Below the pieces are notes generated by a model. That model was not told the origin of the DNA, did not search any database, and worked only from the letters and a program-made list of their open reading frames with translations. Both the position numbers and the translations under genes were made by a program. From Branchipolynoe longqiensis (Eukaryota; Annelida; Polychaeta; Phyllodocida; Polynoidae): 64,000 nt of DNA. The stretch is taken from the NCBI GenBank assembly GCA_030323885.1, contig CM059193.1:76329040-76393039 (forward strand), written 5' to 3'. Shown one piece after another: positions 52,937 to 62,852 of this stretch (positions are counted from its first letter, which is position 1; every line of letters begins with the position of its first letter).

Positions 52937-54092
52937 ACAGACACCGCCATGTCTGAGACAGTACATCCCATACAAACACGACTTAGCGATAGAAAACAAT
53001 CTTGTAATGAACGGCAATCGGGTGGTGGTTCCTCCGGGTCTTCATGGTGAAATGATTGAGGCGTTACATGAGACACACCTAGTTGTGACAAAGTCCAAGC
53101 AGTTGGCGCAGGACTGTATGTTTTGGCCGAATATGAATAAGCAATTTGAAGATAAGGTCAGTCGGTGTGACACTTGCCAAAACAACCGAAAAAGTTTGCA
53201 TAACGAGCCCTTGATAAATCACCCGATCGCCTGCCAACCGTATGAAAAAGTTGGTGCCGACTTGTTTGAGTTAGGTCATAAGAATTACCTGATAACTGTA
53301 GATTACTACCCCAAGTATCCAGAGGTGACGCTGTTGGGCAATACGTCGTCTGTCACCGTTATTGAAGCGTTGAAGGATAATTTTGCAAGGCACGGTATTC
53401 CTAGTCAGGTCATTTCGGACAACGATCCACAGTTTAAGAGCCATGAGTATAGGGAGTTTGCGCTACACTATGGGTTTAAGGCCGTGTATTCCAGTCCACA
53501 GTATCCTCATAGCAATGGGCAGGTGGAACGGTTTGTGCAGACAGTCAAGGACATGTTAAAGAAGTGCGAGAAAACTGGGTCTGATTTTCAGTTAGCTTTG
53601 CTGAACTATCGTAATACTCCGTTGCCCATCTTAAATGCATCTCCGGCGCAGCTGCTAATGAGCTGGAGGTTGAGGGGTAGGTTGCCTATGGCGAAGGAAA
53701 TGTTGGTGCCCGAAACACAGAATCCGAAGAGAAGCCAGACAGCCAAACGGCAGCGAAGTCAGAAAGTGTTTCATGACCGGAAGTGTGGTAAGCCGCACAA
53801 GCCTATGAAAGTGGCAGATAATGTAAAGTACAAGAATCATGCCGGGGAATGGAAGAAAGGGGTTATTTTGGGACGGACTGGTGTTTCTGGGAGAGAATAT
53901 CAAATTTTGAACGAGTCGGGTAATATGTTGTATCGTAACCGGGTGCAGATTATCAGGGCGCCTGTGGGGGGGCGACCCGAGCTGGTCGGGCAGACACAAA
54001 CTGGGTCAGCGTCAGTGCTGAATGTAAACAGTGCGGCTAATCTAAGTAGGTCAGGTCGGCTGATAAGGCCGGCGAGCAGGTTAGACCTGTAG
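52937..54092 (+). pseudogene. Gypsy A integrase
   Basis: HHCC finger: LHETHLVVTKSKQLAQDC with CDTC. Catalytic core: VGADLFELGHKNYLITVDYY (Asp), VISDNDPQFKS (Asp), SNGQVERFVQTVKDML (Glu). C-terminal part with KVADNVKYKNHAGEWKKGV and YRNRVQIIR. The frame is open from the nested element to the stop at 54090-54092, and all DDE residues are present. It joins RNase H upstream only if the nested element is ignored. Confidence 0.85.
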
Positions 54093-54357
54093 GAGGTCAG
54101 TGTCGATTGAATGTATACACGTATAACATGTGCATGTAGGATTAAGTTTATTTCAGAGGTTTTCGTTAGTATATGATATCTGATGGACATTTTGGCATGT
54201 CAGGCATTACGGCCGGACAGTAAGGACGTAAGTGCATTGAGCACTCAGACATTGCAAGGACTTGTGTTGAAGTTAAGTACGCATATATTTTGTTGTATAG
54301 TGTGTGTTGTTCATGGTTATTTTGATACATTTCATGTTTCAGAAATACTTTGAGGGG
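54093..54357 (+). other. 3' non-coding part of Gypsy A
   Basis: Between the integrase stop and the Gypsy B insertion. It ends ...TTTGAGGGG, the start of the purine tract that resumes after 57913 as AGGGGGGGA. Confidence 0.6.
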
Positions 54358-54484
54358 TGTCTGGATACTTAGTGTAGTGCCACCTGAATGTTTACATCCT
54401 GGAGACCTAATGGAACACTTCTACTGAGTTGCTTGTTGGAGACACATATCAATACATGGTGCCAGGAGTAAAAAGCTGATAATA

Positions 54485-55384
54485 ATGGCAGATCACAAGC
54501 TACAACCACCAGGATATCTTAAGCTGAAAGAGGAGAATGTGGCAGATCATTGGGAAAAGTGGAGGAAGCAACTCAACTGGTATTTTGTGGCAGCAGGGGT
54601 GCCAGAGGATGCAGATAAGAGGAGGGTTGCAATGCTACTCACCTATGGTGGCCCAGATGCGATGGAAGTCTTTGAAACATTTGAATATCAAGAGGGTGAG
54701 TCAGAGGATGATTTCAAATGTGTAATACAAAAGTTTGATGAATTGTGTCGACCACAAAAGAATATCACATATGAAAGATACAAGTTCTGGAGTAGGCGCC
54801 AAGAAGCTGGTGAGACATTGGATGCATTTGTCACAAACTTGCGCACATTGGCAGCCACCTGTGAGCTGGGAAACCTCCGTGACGAACTAGTACGGGATAT
54901 GTTAGTTCTGGGCATCTCAGATGCACGTATGCGTGAGAAGATGTTGAGGGATAGGAATCTAACACTGAGGTCAGCCATAGAAACCTGTCGAGTGGCGGCA
55001 AGAGCGCGATCACAAGCGAAGATCCTGAACCCTGGGGAAGCACGGGAGACTGTAGCTGCCATTAGTCGCCGGCCGAACCAGTTAGGTGGAGATCAAGTGG
55101 GAAGTGGACATGGCCGTCATATTGAGTCACGAAATCATAACAAGCTGGAGACCCATGGAAATGATTACGACTGCCGTTGGTGTGGTCGTAGGCATGGACC
55201 TAGGAACTGCCCAGCATGGAAGTTTAGGTGTGGGAAGTGTTCGATAAAAGGTCACTATACAAAGATGTGTACGGCGAAGGTGAGAGTGGTTGAAGCATTT
55301 GACGACGAGCATGCTGACAGCTCGGGCTATGAACCAGAACTATTTGTGGGTATGGTTGAAACGGTGAAAGTTGCACCGGACTAA
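54485..55384 (+). CDS. Gypsy B gag (299 aa, intact)
   Basis: Starts MADHKLQPPGYLKLKEENVA 28 bases after the LTR. The middle has the retrotransposon gag pattern (ENVADHWEKWRKQLNWYF; YERYKFWSRRQEAGETLDAF; LRDELVRDMLVLGI). The end carries two zinc knuckles, CRWCGRRHGPRNC and CGKCSIKGHYTKMC, for nucleic-acid binding. It stops at TAA 55382. The next frame-compatible sequence begins the protease (KLDIGA at about 55478, active-site Asp kept but Thr replaced by Ile), which then hits a stop at the deletion junction. The gag itself looks undamaged. Confidence 0.85.
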   Translation: MADHKLQPPGYLKLKEENVADHWEKWRKQLNWYFVAAGVPEDADKRRVAMLLTYGGPDAMEVFETFEYQEGESEDDFKCVIQKFDELCRPQKNITYERYKFWSRRQEAGETLDAFVTNLRTLAATCELGNLRDELVRDMLVLGISDARMREKMLRDRNLTLRSAIETCRVAARARSQAKILNPGEARETVAAISRRPNQLGGDQVGSGHGRHIESRNHNKLETHGNDYDCRWCGRRHGPRNCPAWKFRCGKCSIKGHYTKMCTAKVRVVEAFDDEHADSSGYEPELFVGMVETVKVAPD

Positions 55385-56073
55385 ACATCTGTAGTTGGCA
55401 TTCACCATATACAGTTGGGGAAAGACTCACGGTGGGTACATGCAGTTGATATAAATGGAGAGTTAGTCCCTATGAAGCTGGATATAGGAGCATGATCACA
55501 GGCTGACGGAGGTGAAGGCCAGAATTCAGAAATATGGCCTGCTCATGAACTGGAAGAAATGCGAGCTGAAGAAAGATGAGGTGGTATTCATTGGGGAGCA
55601 CCTGAGTGGAGATGGGGTACGTCCCTCAAGTGACCGAATCGCAGCAATACTAGAGATGGAAAGGCCTAAGAATAAGGAGGGCATACAGAGGGCTCTAGGT
55701 TCAATTAACTTTGTGGGGAAATTTGTTCCCAATCTCGCAAGTCGATGCAAGAACCTCAGGGAGTTACTGGGGAAGAGTGTAGTGTGGCAGTGGCAGGCAG
55801 CACACGAAAAGGAGTGGCAGATCAAGTACATTCTGTCCACCATGCCTGTACTAGCATTCTTCGATCCAGTATTAGAGACCAAAGTATCGACAGATGCATC
55901 AAAGGATGGGCTGGGGGCTGTGCTCCTCCAGCTGCATGATAAGGAATGGAAGCATGTGGCATATGGGGCCAGAGGGTTGAGTGAGTGTGAGAAAAGATAT
56001 GCGCAGATTGAGAAGGAGTGCCTGGGCATCGCATACGGGTGTGAGAAGTTCCACATTACATCTTTGGGCTAAA
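55385..56073 (+). pseudogene. Gypsy B protease remnant joined to RT end and RNase H
   Basis: After KLDIGA and a TGA (55493-55495) the sequence jumps to the RT thumb: RLTEVKARIQKYGLLMNWKK, IQRALGSINFVGKFVPNLAS. The RT fingers and catalytic palm are deleted. RNase H follows: VSTDASKDGLGAVL (Asp) and YAQIEKECLGIAYGCEKF (Glu). A frameshift near 56060, in the segment that should read FHxYIFG, separates it from the next frame. Confidence 0.85.
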
Positions 56074-56077
56074 GAGT

Positions 56078-57631
56078 GTGATTCTAGAGACAGATCACAA
56101 ACCCCTCATTGCACTTAGCCAGAAGGCACTCATTGACATGACACCGCGACTCCAAAGGCTGATGTTGAAGCTGCAGAGATACAGCTACATCATGGAGTGG
56201 ACACCTGGCAGGTTACTGTACCTTGCGGACACGCTGTCGAGAGCAGTTGGCAGTGTAGAGATAAAAAGTGAGATCTGTGAAGAAATAGAGGCACATGTCC
56301 TAGCAGTGTATGAGGGCCTTCCTGCTACGAATCAACAGCTGCAGAAGATTGCAGAGGAGACAGCAAAAGATGAGGTGCTCCTCGCTGTTCTGAGATGCAT
56401 CACAGAGGGGTGGAGAGCAGGTGAGTGCATGGCATATGCACACTATGAAGACAAACTATATGTGGTAAAGGGGGTCATTCTGAAAGGTAACCGAATGGTC
56501 ATACCCAGGAGCATGAGGAAGGAGCTACTGGAAAGACTCCATGTTGGGCATCTGGGAATAGAAAAGCAGAAGCGTATGGCTCGAGACTGCTTGTACTGGC
56601 CCAACATAAACAAGGACATTGAAGGGGCTGTGCAAGAGTGTGGAGTGTGTCAGCGGTACCGCCCTGCGCAACCCAAGGAGACCTACCAGCACCTGGAGAA
56701 GCATGGCGCTCGTGGGCCATGGGACAAGGTGGGGCTGGACCTGTTTCACTGGGGTGGAAAGGACTATGTGATCTGTGTGGATTACTGGTCCAACTATCCA
56801 GAGATCGCACTCTTGACACACACAAGCTCGGACCAAGTGATAATACATGTCAAGAGCATGTTTGCGAGGCATGGGATACCACGAGTAGTCATGAGTGACA
56901 ATGGGCCTCAGTTTGCATCGAGTGCATTTAGACGATTCGCCCAGGAGTACGAGTTTGAGCATCTGACGAGCAGTCCAGGATACCCCCAATCAAATGGGCA
57001 GGCTGAGCGTGCTGTGGGAATTATTAAGGGTCTTCTCAACAGAACCTGGGAGGATGGAGGAGATATCTACCTCGCCCTTCTTCAGTACTGGAAGGCTCCC
57101 AGAGAGATGGGTAAGTCCCCGGCTGAATTGCTGATGGGCAGGAAGCTTAGGAGCCAGCTACCGGGTATGACAATGGGGAAGTCCGAGGACAAGAGAGAGT
57201 GTGGAGATAGTAAACGAGAGGAGATGAGGAGCAAACAAAAGGAATGATATGATCAAACAGCGAAAGACTTGCCACCACTGGGCAGACATGAGGTGGTGCG
57301 AGTGAGAGAGAAGCATTGGGACAGAAGAGCAGTAGTGCTAGAGGAGGTGAGACCAAGGTCATACCGAGTCAGAACGGAGGATGTTGGGGAGTACATCCGA
57401 AACAGGAGGCATCTCCTTCAAGTCAAAGAACCCTACCTACCTGAGTATGAGCATCAGGAGGAGGACATAGGAACAGGAGGAATTGGAGAAGAGCCAGAAG
57501 AACCACCCACTCCAAGTGCAGCAAAGGTGGCTGCCCCTCCAGGAGACCCAGGGAACACAGTGAGGGGTGAAACCCTTCCTCTGCGCCGATCGACCAGAGT
57601 ATCCCGACCAGTGATCAGGATGGATCTATAA
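56078..57631 (+). pseudogene. Gypsy B RNase H end and integrase
   Basis: LETDHKPLIALSQ (last RNase H Asp) and LADTLSRAVGS; HHCC finger HVGHLGIEKQKRMARDC with CGVCQRYRP; DDE core VGLDLFHWGGKDYVICVDYW, VMSDNGPQFAS, SNGQAERAVGIIKGLL; then LLMGRKLRSQLPG. A single in-frame TGA at 57245-57247 interrupts before YDQTAKDLPPLGRHEVV and EVRPRSYRVRTEDVGEYIRNR (GPY/F-like C-terminal module) ending at 57629-57631. Long and well kept otherwise. Confidence 0.85.
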
Positions 57632-57922
57632 TAAGACACTAGACTAGCATGTTGAACAACTTAACATTGACCACATATACCTTATATGTATGAGTGTATA
57701 CATATAGATACCTAGCTATCTAATAACCATAACAGACACTATATGCTACTATATTATCATAATACTCTTTATGGAGTGGGAGAGTAACTGTATGTGTATG
57801 TGTGTGTGTGAAGGGGGAAGATGTCTGGATACTTAGTGTAGTGCCACCTGAATGTTTACAGACCTAATGGAACACTTCTACTGAGTTGCTTGTTGGAGAC
57901 ACATATCAATACAAGGGGGGGA

Positions 57923-58113
57923 TGTGATATATGCGTAATAGACGTACAGGTGTGTGGTTAAAATATGTTAACGAGATGCAGAGTTTGAGACAAAGGTATA
58001 TGCTAATGAGATGACGTCATGGAAAGCTTAGCCGGCGGGTCAAGTGTGCCCTAGGCCGTGAATAAACCATTCAGTATCCAGAAGTCAAAGTGTTCAGACG
58101 TCGTACTTTCACA
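57923..58113 (+). mobile_element. 3' LTR of Gypsy A (191 bp)
   Basis: TGTGATATATGCGTAATAGACG...GTACTTTCACA, the same length as and closely similar to the 5' LTR of Gypsy C at 62137-62327. Immediately preceded by the interrupted purine tract. Contains GTGAATAAACCATTC, with AATAAA as a likely polyadenylation signal. Confidence 0.9.
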
Positions 58114-59655
58114 CACAGCCCTGCCAGCACCACTATGTCTATTTACATCTCAATGAGGAACCACCAGCACCTACATATGCACATACATGCACCTAGTCAC
58201 GTATACCCGATCAATAATAGAGCATTTGCATTCCCCCACCAATGCATTAAATCGGAATATTTTACAATATGTCATTAACCATAGGGTATAAATAAAAACA
58301 TTAATAAAATAAGTAAAACTGAATCGGGCTATGGAATTTGTTATATATATTTCTTTAGTTGGTATTCTATGTTTCAAACAAGAGCTGAGATGAGCTGAAA
58401 CTAGCACATTTCATAGCTGCACCCAGTGTATTGGCATGTGCCATGTGCTTCTCGCAGGTTTGTTTTGCTTTGATGCATCCCACAATGCACCAAGGCGCTG
58501 GAACGGTGATCTAGTCTATAGGTATTGTACAATTAATTGACCAATGAAGTGAGGGCTAGGATTCACTTCCCTGGTCTGCGATCCACGCCTCACGGGCTGC
58601 AGCCGATATGGAGGTCGTTCTCAGAAACTGTACCGCTTTTGTGACATAGAAACCCAAAGTGAAAAAATCCAAATAATAGCAGAAAATACTCCAAATAATA
58701 CAATCCATATTCAGATGAAGATTTATATGTTGTGTATATGTCAGAGTTGAAATTAGTATCTTTTTTCACTTTTTGATCTTGTACAAGTTGAGAAACTGTT
58801 AAAATTAAAGGTGTAATATGAATAAGCAATGCTTAAGACCGACCCACCGATATAACTACAGCAAAGTATTTTATGATTTTTGTTTACTCCACTCGCGGTG
58901 TTCGATTTGAAATTCTATCAACCACATGGGACTGCTTTCAGTGGTGCCCATTCAGTGCTGCAGATTTGCAGCCTTCAGCACACCAATGCGACTGAAAACT
59001 CCCCAAAACAACAACTGGGGTGACCCGAATATGGCCATCGTTTCCGCGAAGTAAACTATTAATATTTCATTTGTGCACCCATGTTTATGCCAAATTGTTA
59101 TTTATTTCTTTTAGTTTTGAATAAAATCTAAGTTTTGAACTGCACGTATTGGCAAATTCTATGGCAGCAGGCATTTGTTTTGATATATTATTAACCAATA
59201 GCTGACCCCGAATACCTTCAATTGGGCCTATGGACTGAATGCCTTGACAGGGCCGCTGCAGAGTAGCACGGAGGAACACATACACTGGTCCCAGTGACGT
59301 CATCACACCATATATGGAAGGTCTGTGGGGAGGGACCAGTGTACTTGTTCTTCGATTCAACGTGTGCTACTCTGCGACGGAGCATCATTAGGCCAATTGT
59401 TGTCGTCCATCCTGCTTGCTCCGTACCGAATGGCGATTTCCGTTTCCGTTTGGTGGATTTTTCTCGGTTTCTCGGTACGAGTTTACAAATGGCAGCGCCC
59501 ATACAGTGCTATTTCCGTTTCCGTTTGCTGGATTTTGGTGAAATCATGTTTACAGTAAGAGTATTGTTTATGTATTTGTATATATATCTACATGCGTTAG
59601 TCTTAAGCCTCCCCGTGGGTGGGTCGGTATTATTTATATCGGTCTTGCTGTGCGA
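58114..59655. other. Unassigned, with dispersed and inverted repeats
   Basis: 58612-58780 is the partner of 10927-11090. 59245-59290 (CTGCAGAGTAGCACGGAGGAACACA, ACTGGTCCC) faces 59332-59385 (GGGACCAGTGTAC..., GTGTGCTACTCTGC), an imperfect hairpin. TTTCCGTTTCCGTTTGSTGGATTTT occurs twice (59440 and 59508). No gene recognised. Confidence 0.45.
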
Positions 59656-59991
59656 ACCCATTATATTAGTGGCTTTTAAATTGTGGCTCATTATCCGAAA
59701 TAACTTGCTTTGGAATACCATGTCTAGCAAAATTGTCTTTCAATGCCTCAAGTATGGTAGCAGAAGACGTGTCTTCAAGGTGTGTGTGTGACTTCAGGGT
59801 ATTTCGTGTAGTAGTCTACTGTTATCAGACAATTTTCGTGGTTCAGCTCGAAACGGTCAGCACCCAGTTTTTGTATGGTTTGCATGCTATTTTGTGGCTT
59901 ATGAATGGTTAGTTGTGCAAATCTTTCCTATTCTTTTGGCATGTATCACACTTCAATCTGTTTGTGAACGTTTGGCCAAAACATGCAATCC
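59656..59991 (-). pseudogene. Gypsy D integrase, left part
   Basis: Older copy of the Gypsy A family. On the minus strand it starts with RDCMFWPN at 59990 and continues through decayed finger sequence to ATILEALKDNFARHGIP-like and SDNEPQFKSH (near 59690-59660). Many stops. Its upstream half lies at 62333-62677, separated by Gypsy C. Confidence 0.75.
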
Positions 59992-60063
59992 CTAACTGTG
60001 AAAGTACGACGTCTGAACACTTTGACTTCTGGATACTGAATCCTTTATTCACGGCCTAGGGCC

Positions 60064-60989
60064 GTTGACCCATATACCAAAATGTCGTCCGTGACTATCC
60101 CGATACCGGGTATATCGCCTATGACACGGTGCATTTCCTGAATAAAAATGTCACCGGCTGTTTTGATGCCAAAAGGCAAGCGGATGTACCTGTACCGGCC
60201 CCACGGAGTATTGAACGTGCACAAATATGAACTTTCGTCATCTAATCCTAATCTTGCTTGGTCTTTTTACGATAGTTAACCCACTCGGTAGGTTCATCCT
60301 GCTCAACTATGACACCTAACTCAACCATGCGATCGAGCTCACTACATACCTTACCCTGAATGGCAAACGGAATCCGTCTAGGCGGATCAATGACAGGTTG
60401 AACAGATTTATCGACATGAATGATGACATTTGCCTTGATCAACCCCAAACCCTGAAACACATCTTTGTATTCGCTTACCAGCTTCTCCGCCCCAGCACTG
60501 GAACTGTTCGTCGGCTCGGAAATGTTTGTCGGCCCAGCGCAGTGCACCTCATCCACCCGCACCAGCAGGTTCAACGTCACACAAGCCTGCTTGCCCAAAA
60601 TAGGCTGACAATCCGGTACCACTTGGAACTTGAGCACTCTGTCGTTGACGTCCAGCAGTGCCTCCCCATCAGGAGTGATCCGATGACTGGAGAACGTCAC
60701 CAACGAACACCTGGTGTTCATCAGTCGCCCCGGAGCAACTCTGTCGAAGACGTACCTCGGCAGCACGTTCGCCTCCGAACCGGTGTCGAGCTTGAACTTG
60801 ACAGGACAACCGTTTACCCGAATGATCGCGTGCCACAGCTCGGCATCCTGACCGGCACCGCGGTCGACGGCACCGACGAACAGATCCGTTGCCAGTACGT
60901 TGACCTCTGCCGGATCCGGGTCTTGCTCAGCATTATGAGGGTCGGGCTCTTCCATGGTAAGTTTGTTGACCCTGCCCAACCTGCTCCTG
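60064..60989 (-). pseudogene. Gypsy C protease and RT start
   Basis: VKFKLDTGSEANVLPRYVFD is the aspartic protease active site (D-T-G). GKQACVTLNLLVRV and SEYKDVFQGLG lead to the RT N-terminus VIDPPRRIPFAI and ELDRMVELGVIVEQDEPTEW. After YRKKTK a deletion removes about 40 residues, then in another frame DESSYLCTFNTPWGRYRYIR, LPFGIKTAGDIFIQEMH and VTDDILVYGST end at the LTR remnant. Inactive. Confidence 0.85.
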
Positions 60990-61333
60990 GACCAGACGGG
61001 ATGGCCAAATGAGTTAGAGCGTCCGTCTCCCGTGCTGGTAGATCGTGGGGTCGTGGGTTCGAGTCCCGGTCGAGTCAAACCAATGACTTTAAAATTGATA
61101 CTTGTCGCTTCCTAGCCAGGCGCTCGGCATTATTAGGATAGGGCAAGGACTGGTGTGCTCAGTGTCAGGATAATGTGACTGAGTGGGATACCAGGTCATG
61201 GTGCCGGCGGCCTGGTTTCCCAGTGGGACAGCACTATAAAGGTGCCAAGAGTGCGCACTGTCACAAGTCGGTACCCATCCTGATATGACCTTAGATGTTG
61301 CTAGGATGTAAAACAACAACAAACAAACAAACA
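60990..61333 (+). mobile_element. SINE-A, full-length reference copy, 12-bp duplication
   Basis: Flanked by AACCTGCTCCTG at 60978-60989 and 61334-61345. The head has GGGATGGCCAAATGAGTTAG (box A) and GGTTCGAGTCC (box B, 61056-61066), a tRNA-Leu/Ser-like pol III promoter. The body has CAGGATAATGTGACTGAGTGGG, GCACTATAAAGG and CACAAGTCGGTACCCATCC. The 3' end is GATGTAAAACAACAACAAAC(AAAC)n. The long direct repeats and oligo tail show LINE-type retrotransposition. It splits Gypsy C gag from protease. Confidence 0.9.
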
Positions 61334-61345
61334 AACCTGCTCCTG

Positions 61346-62117
61346 CAGACCTTACCGAAGTGCCCGATCTTCTTACAGGCTATACAAGCCTTTCCTTTCG
61401 CTGGGCAGACTCCCCGGCGGTGTTCATATCCACAGTTCTGGCAGTGGATCTTGAACTCTCCAGCACTGGCACCGCCGGCATTCCAAGTTGGCGATTTCCA
61501 AGATGGCGTCGCCGATGACCGAACCGCCAGTGCACCGGTACGCGCATTAGCATAGTTCCGTATGAAATCAATCTCATTACTTTCCATGTCTGATTTGGTG
61601 TCTTCCAACAGATCAGAACTAAACTCACTCATCTCACATATACTGACACATTTTCCCAATGTTAACTCCATAGTTTGCAGCAGTTTTGCAGTAGTATTGC
61701 GCCAGCCACAATCCGATCGCGCAACAGCGATTCTTCCACGGTACCATATTCACAATCCTTTACTTTGTCTATCAATGACGTGATGTATGTAGCCTGATTA
61801 TGTGAATTAAACTTATACCGTGTGATAATGAGACTGCATTTACCGACACAATATACCCGAAATGCCTCCGTAAGCGGCAGGATCTTATCGTGATCAGCAA
61901 GAGCGATATCCATATCGGCAAAGACCTTTTGCGCCTCCTCGCCAGCAACATGAAGAAACATGCAGCATTGCACTCGTTCTGTCTTCAATACGACACCTGC
62001 CGCAGTAGCGTATATATCATATGCTCTGATCCATGTTTTCCAGTTCGATCTCGCGTTGTGGCTGAGGACAACCTGACCAGGCGGCCGCAATCCCGGCAAC
62101 GTATTAGTGGGCGGCAT
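61346..62117 (-). pseudogene. Gypsy C gag
   Basis: First frame 62117-61662: starts MPPTNTLPGLRPPGQVVLSH and reads WKTWIRAYDIYATAAGV, MFLHVAGEEAQKVFADMDIA, LITRYKFNSHNQATYITSLI, RDRIVAGAI, a gag capsid pattern. The second frame, 61671 on, overlaps by a few bases: LTLGKCVSICEMSEF, then CQNCGYEHRRGVCPAKGKAC and CIACKKIGHFGKVC, cysteine/histidine knuckles. One frameshift joins them. The end is interrupted by the SINE at 61333. Confidence 0.8.
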
Positions 62118-62136
62118 TCTTCCTCATCTGACACCA

Positions 62137-62327
62137 TGTGAAAGTACGACGTCTGAACACTTTGACTTCTGGATACTGAATCCTTTATTCACGGCCTAGG
62201 GCACGCTTGACCCACCGGCTAAACTTTCCATGACGTCATCTCATTAGCATATACCTTTGTCTCAAACTCTGCATCTCGTTAACATATATTAGCCACACAC
62301 CTATACGTCTATTATGCATATATCACA
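62137..62327 (-). mobile_element. 5' LTR of Gypsy C (191 bp)
   Basis: TGTGATATATGC at the right edge, ...TACTTTCACA at the left edge on the minus strand. Same length as 57923-58113. Confidence 0.9.
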
Positions 62328-62332
62328 CTAAC

Positions 62333-62677
62333 TAGTTGCTTAGATTTAGTGATACCCAAATGTGTCTCATGCAATGCTTCTATCATGTTGCCGCTAAGCT
62401 TTGGAGGTACAATGACATGGTTACGTTTCATTACCAGGTTGTTTTCTACCATTGGAACTCATCCTTGTACGGAGCGTACCGTCTCAAAAATGGTTGCGTT
62501 TGTGTTGTGTCCCACCCGCTTTCAATATGTCTTATCAATTGGTGCACCGACTCGTGCGTATTGATTGCAGCAGCACTCAGTGCATCATCGAACAGGTCTG
62601 TCTGACTAACTTCTGTACTGTGCACTCTCAACAATGTGTCTGCAAAGAACATCAGGGACCCCTTAACGTGACACAAC
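62333..62677 (-). pseudogene. Gypsy D RNase H end and integrase start
   Basis: Minus-strand frame from 62676: CHVKGSLMFFADTLLRVHS and HIESGWDTTQTQPFLRRYAP, matching Gypsy A, then with a frame change NMIEALHETHLGITKSKQLV up to the Gypsy C insertion. The right side is cut by a TTAA MITE at 62678. Confidence 0.8.
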
Positions 62678-62681
62678 TTAA

Positions 62682-62852
62682 AGCTGCATGGTCCGATGAA
62701 GCATCAAATTTCCAAATCCAAAATCATTATCTAGATTTGATTTTACATATCTAAATTAGATACTGATGCACTTATTAAGCATTTGTTTCTGCGTAGAAGG
62801 CAATACTGAGTCAATTTAATAGAACCTGTTACTGAAGGAGTCTATGGTGTCA
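62682..62852. mobile_element. TTAA MITE, left half, cut by Ngaro-like element
   Basis: TTAA at 62678-62681, AGCTGCATGGTCCGATGAAGC, body colinear with 47604 up to GGTGTCAGAG. It stops where GC-rich recombinase coding begins. Confidence 0.8.

Larger units (their letters stand above)
54358..57913 (+). mobile_element. Gypsy B: near-complete element with short LTRs, AGGGG duplication
   Basis: 5' LTR 54358-54456 (99 bp, TGTCTGGATAC...CAATACA), primer-binding-site-like TGGTGCCAGGAG from 54457, gag, broken protease, partial RT, RNase H, integrase, purine tract AAGGGGGAAGA (57811-57821) and 3' LTR 57822-57913. The LTRs are colinear except for a 7-bp difference (TCCTGGA) near the centre. Flanked by AGGGG at 54353-54357 and 57914-57918, the 5-bp duplication expected for Ty3/Gypsy. 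Lineage differs from Gypsy A. Confidence 0.9.
50544..58113 (+). mobile_element. Gypsy A: 5'-truncated Ty3/Gypsy element with two nested insertions
   Basis: Coding order RT-RNase H-integrase on the plus strand, 3' non-coding region (54093-54352), purine tract interrupted by Gypsy B, and a 191-bp 3' LTR (57923-58113). Gag, protease, most of RT and the 5' LTR are missing. Insertions: the CGTCGG-syllable TIR element at 51666-52936 and Gypsy B at 54358-57913. Same family as copies C and D at 59.6-62.7 kb. Confidence 0.85.
59997..62327 (-). mobile_element. Gypsy C: deleted element with CTAAC duplication
   Basis: Minus strand: 5' LTR 62327-62137, PBS-like TGGTGTCAGATGAGG at 62136-62122, gag, protease and RT start, then RT jumps from VTDDILVYGST directly into the last 67 bp of an LTR (60063-59997). 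Flanked by CTAAC at 62328-62332 and 59992-59996. So it inserted normally into Gypsy D and has lost the rest of pol and the U3 end of the 3' LTR. GGGTCAA occurs at both breakpoint partners. A SINE-A sits within gag-pol. Confidence 0.9.

Noticed and set aside
50544..58113. Recently active, complete retrovirus-like element
   Set aside because: No envelope, gag or 5' LTR in Gypsy A, RT palm deletions in A and B, frameshifts and a nested insertion; both are dead copies.
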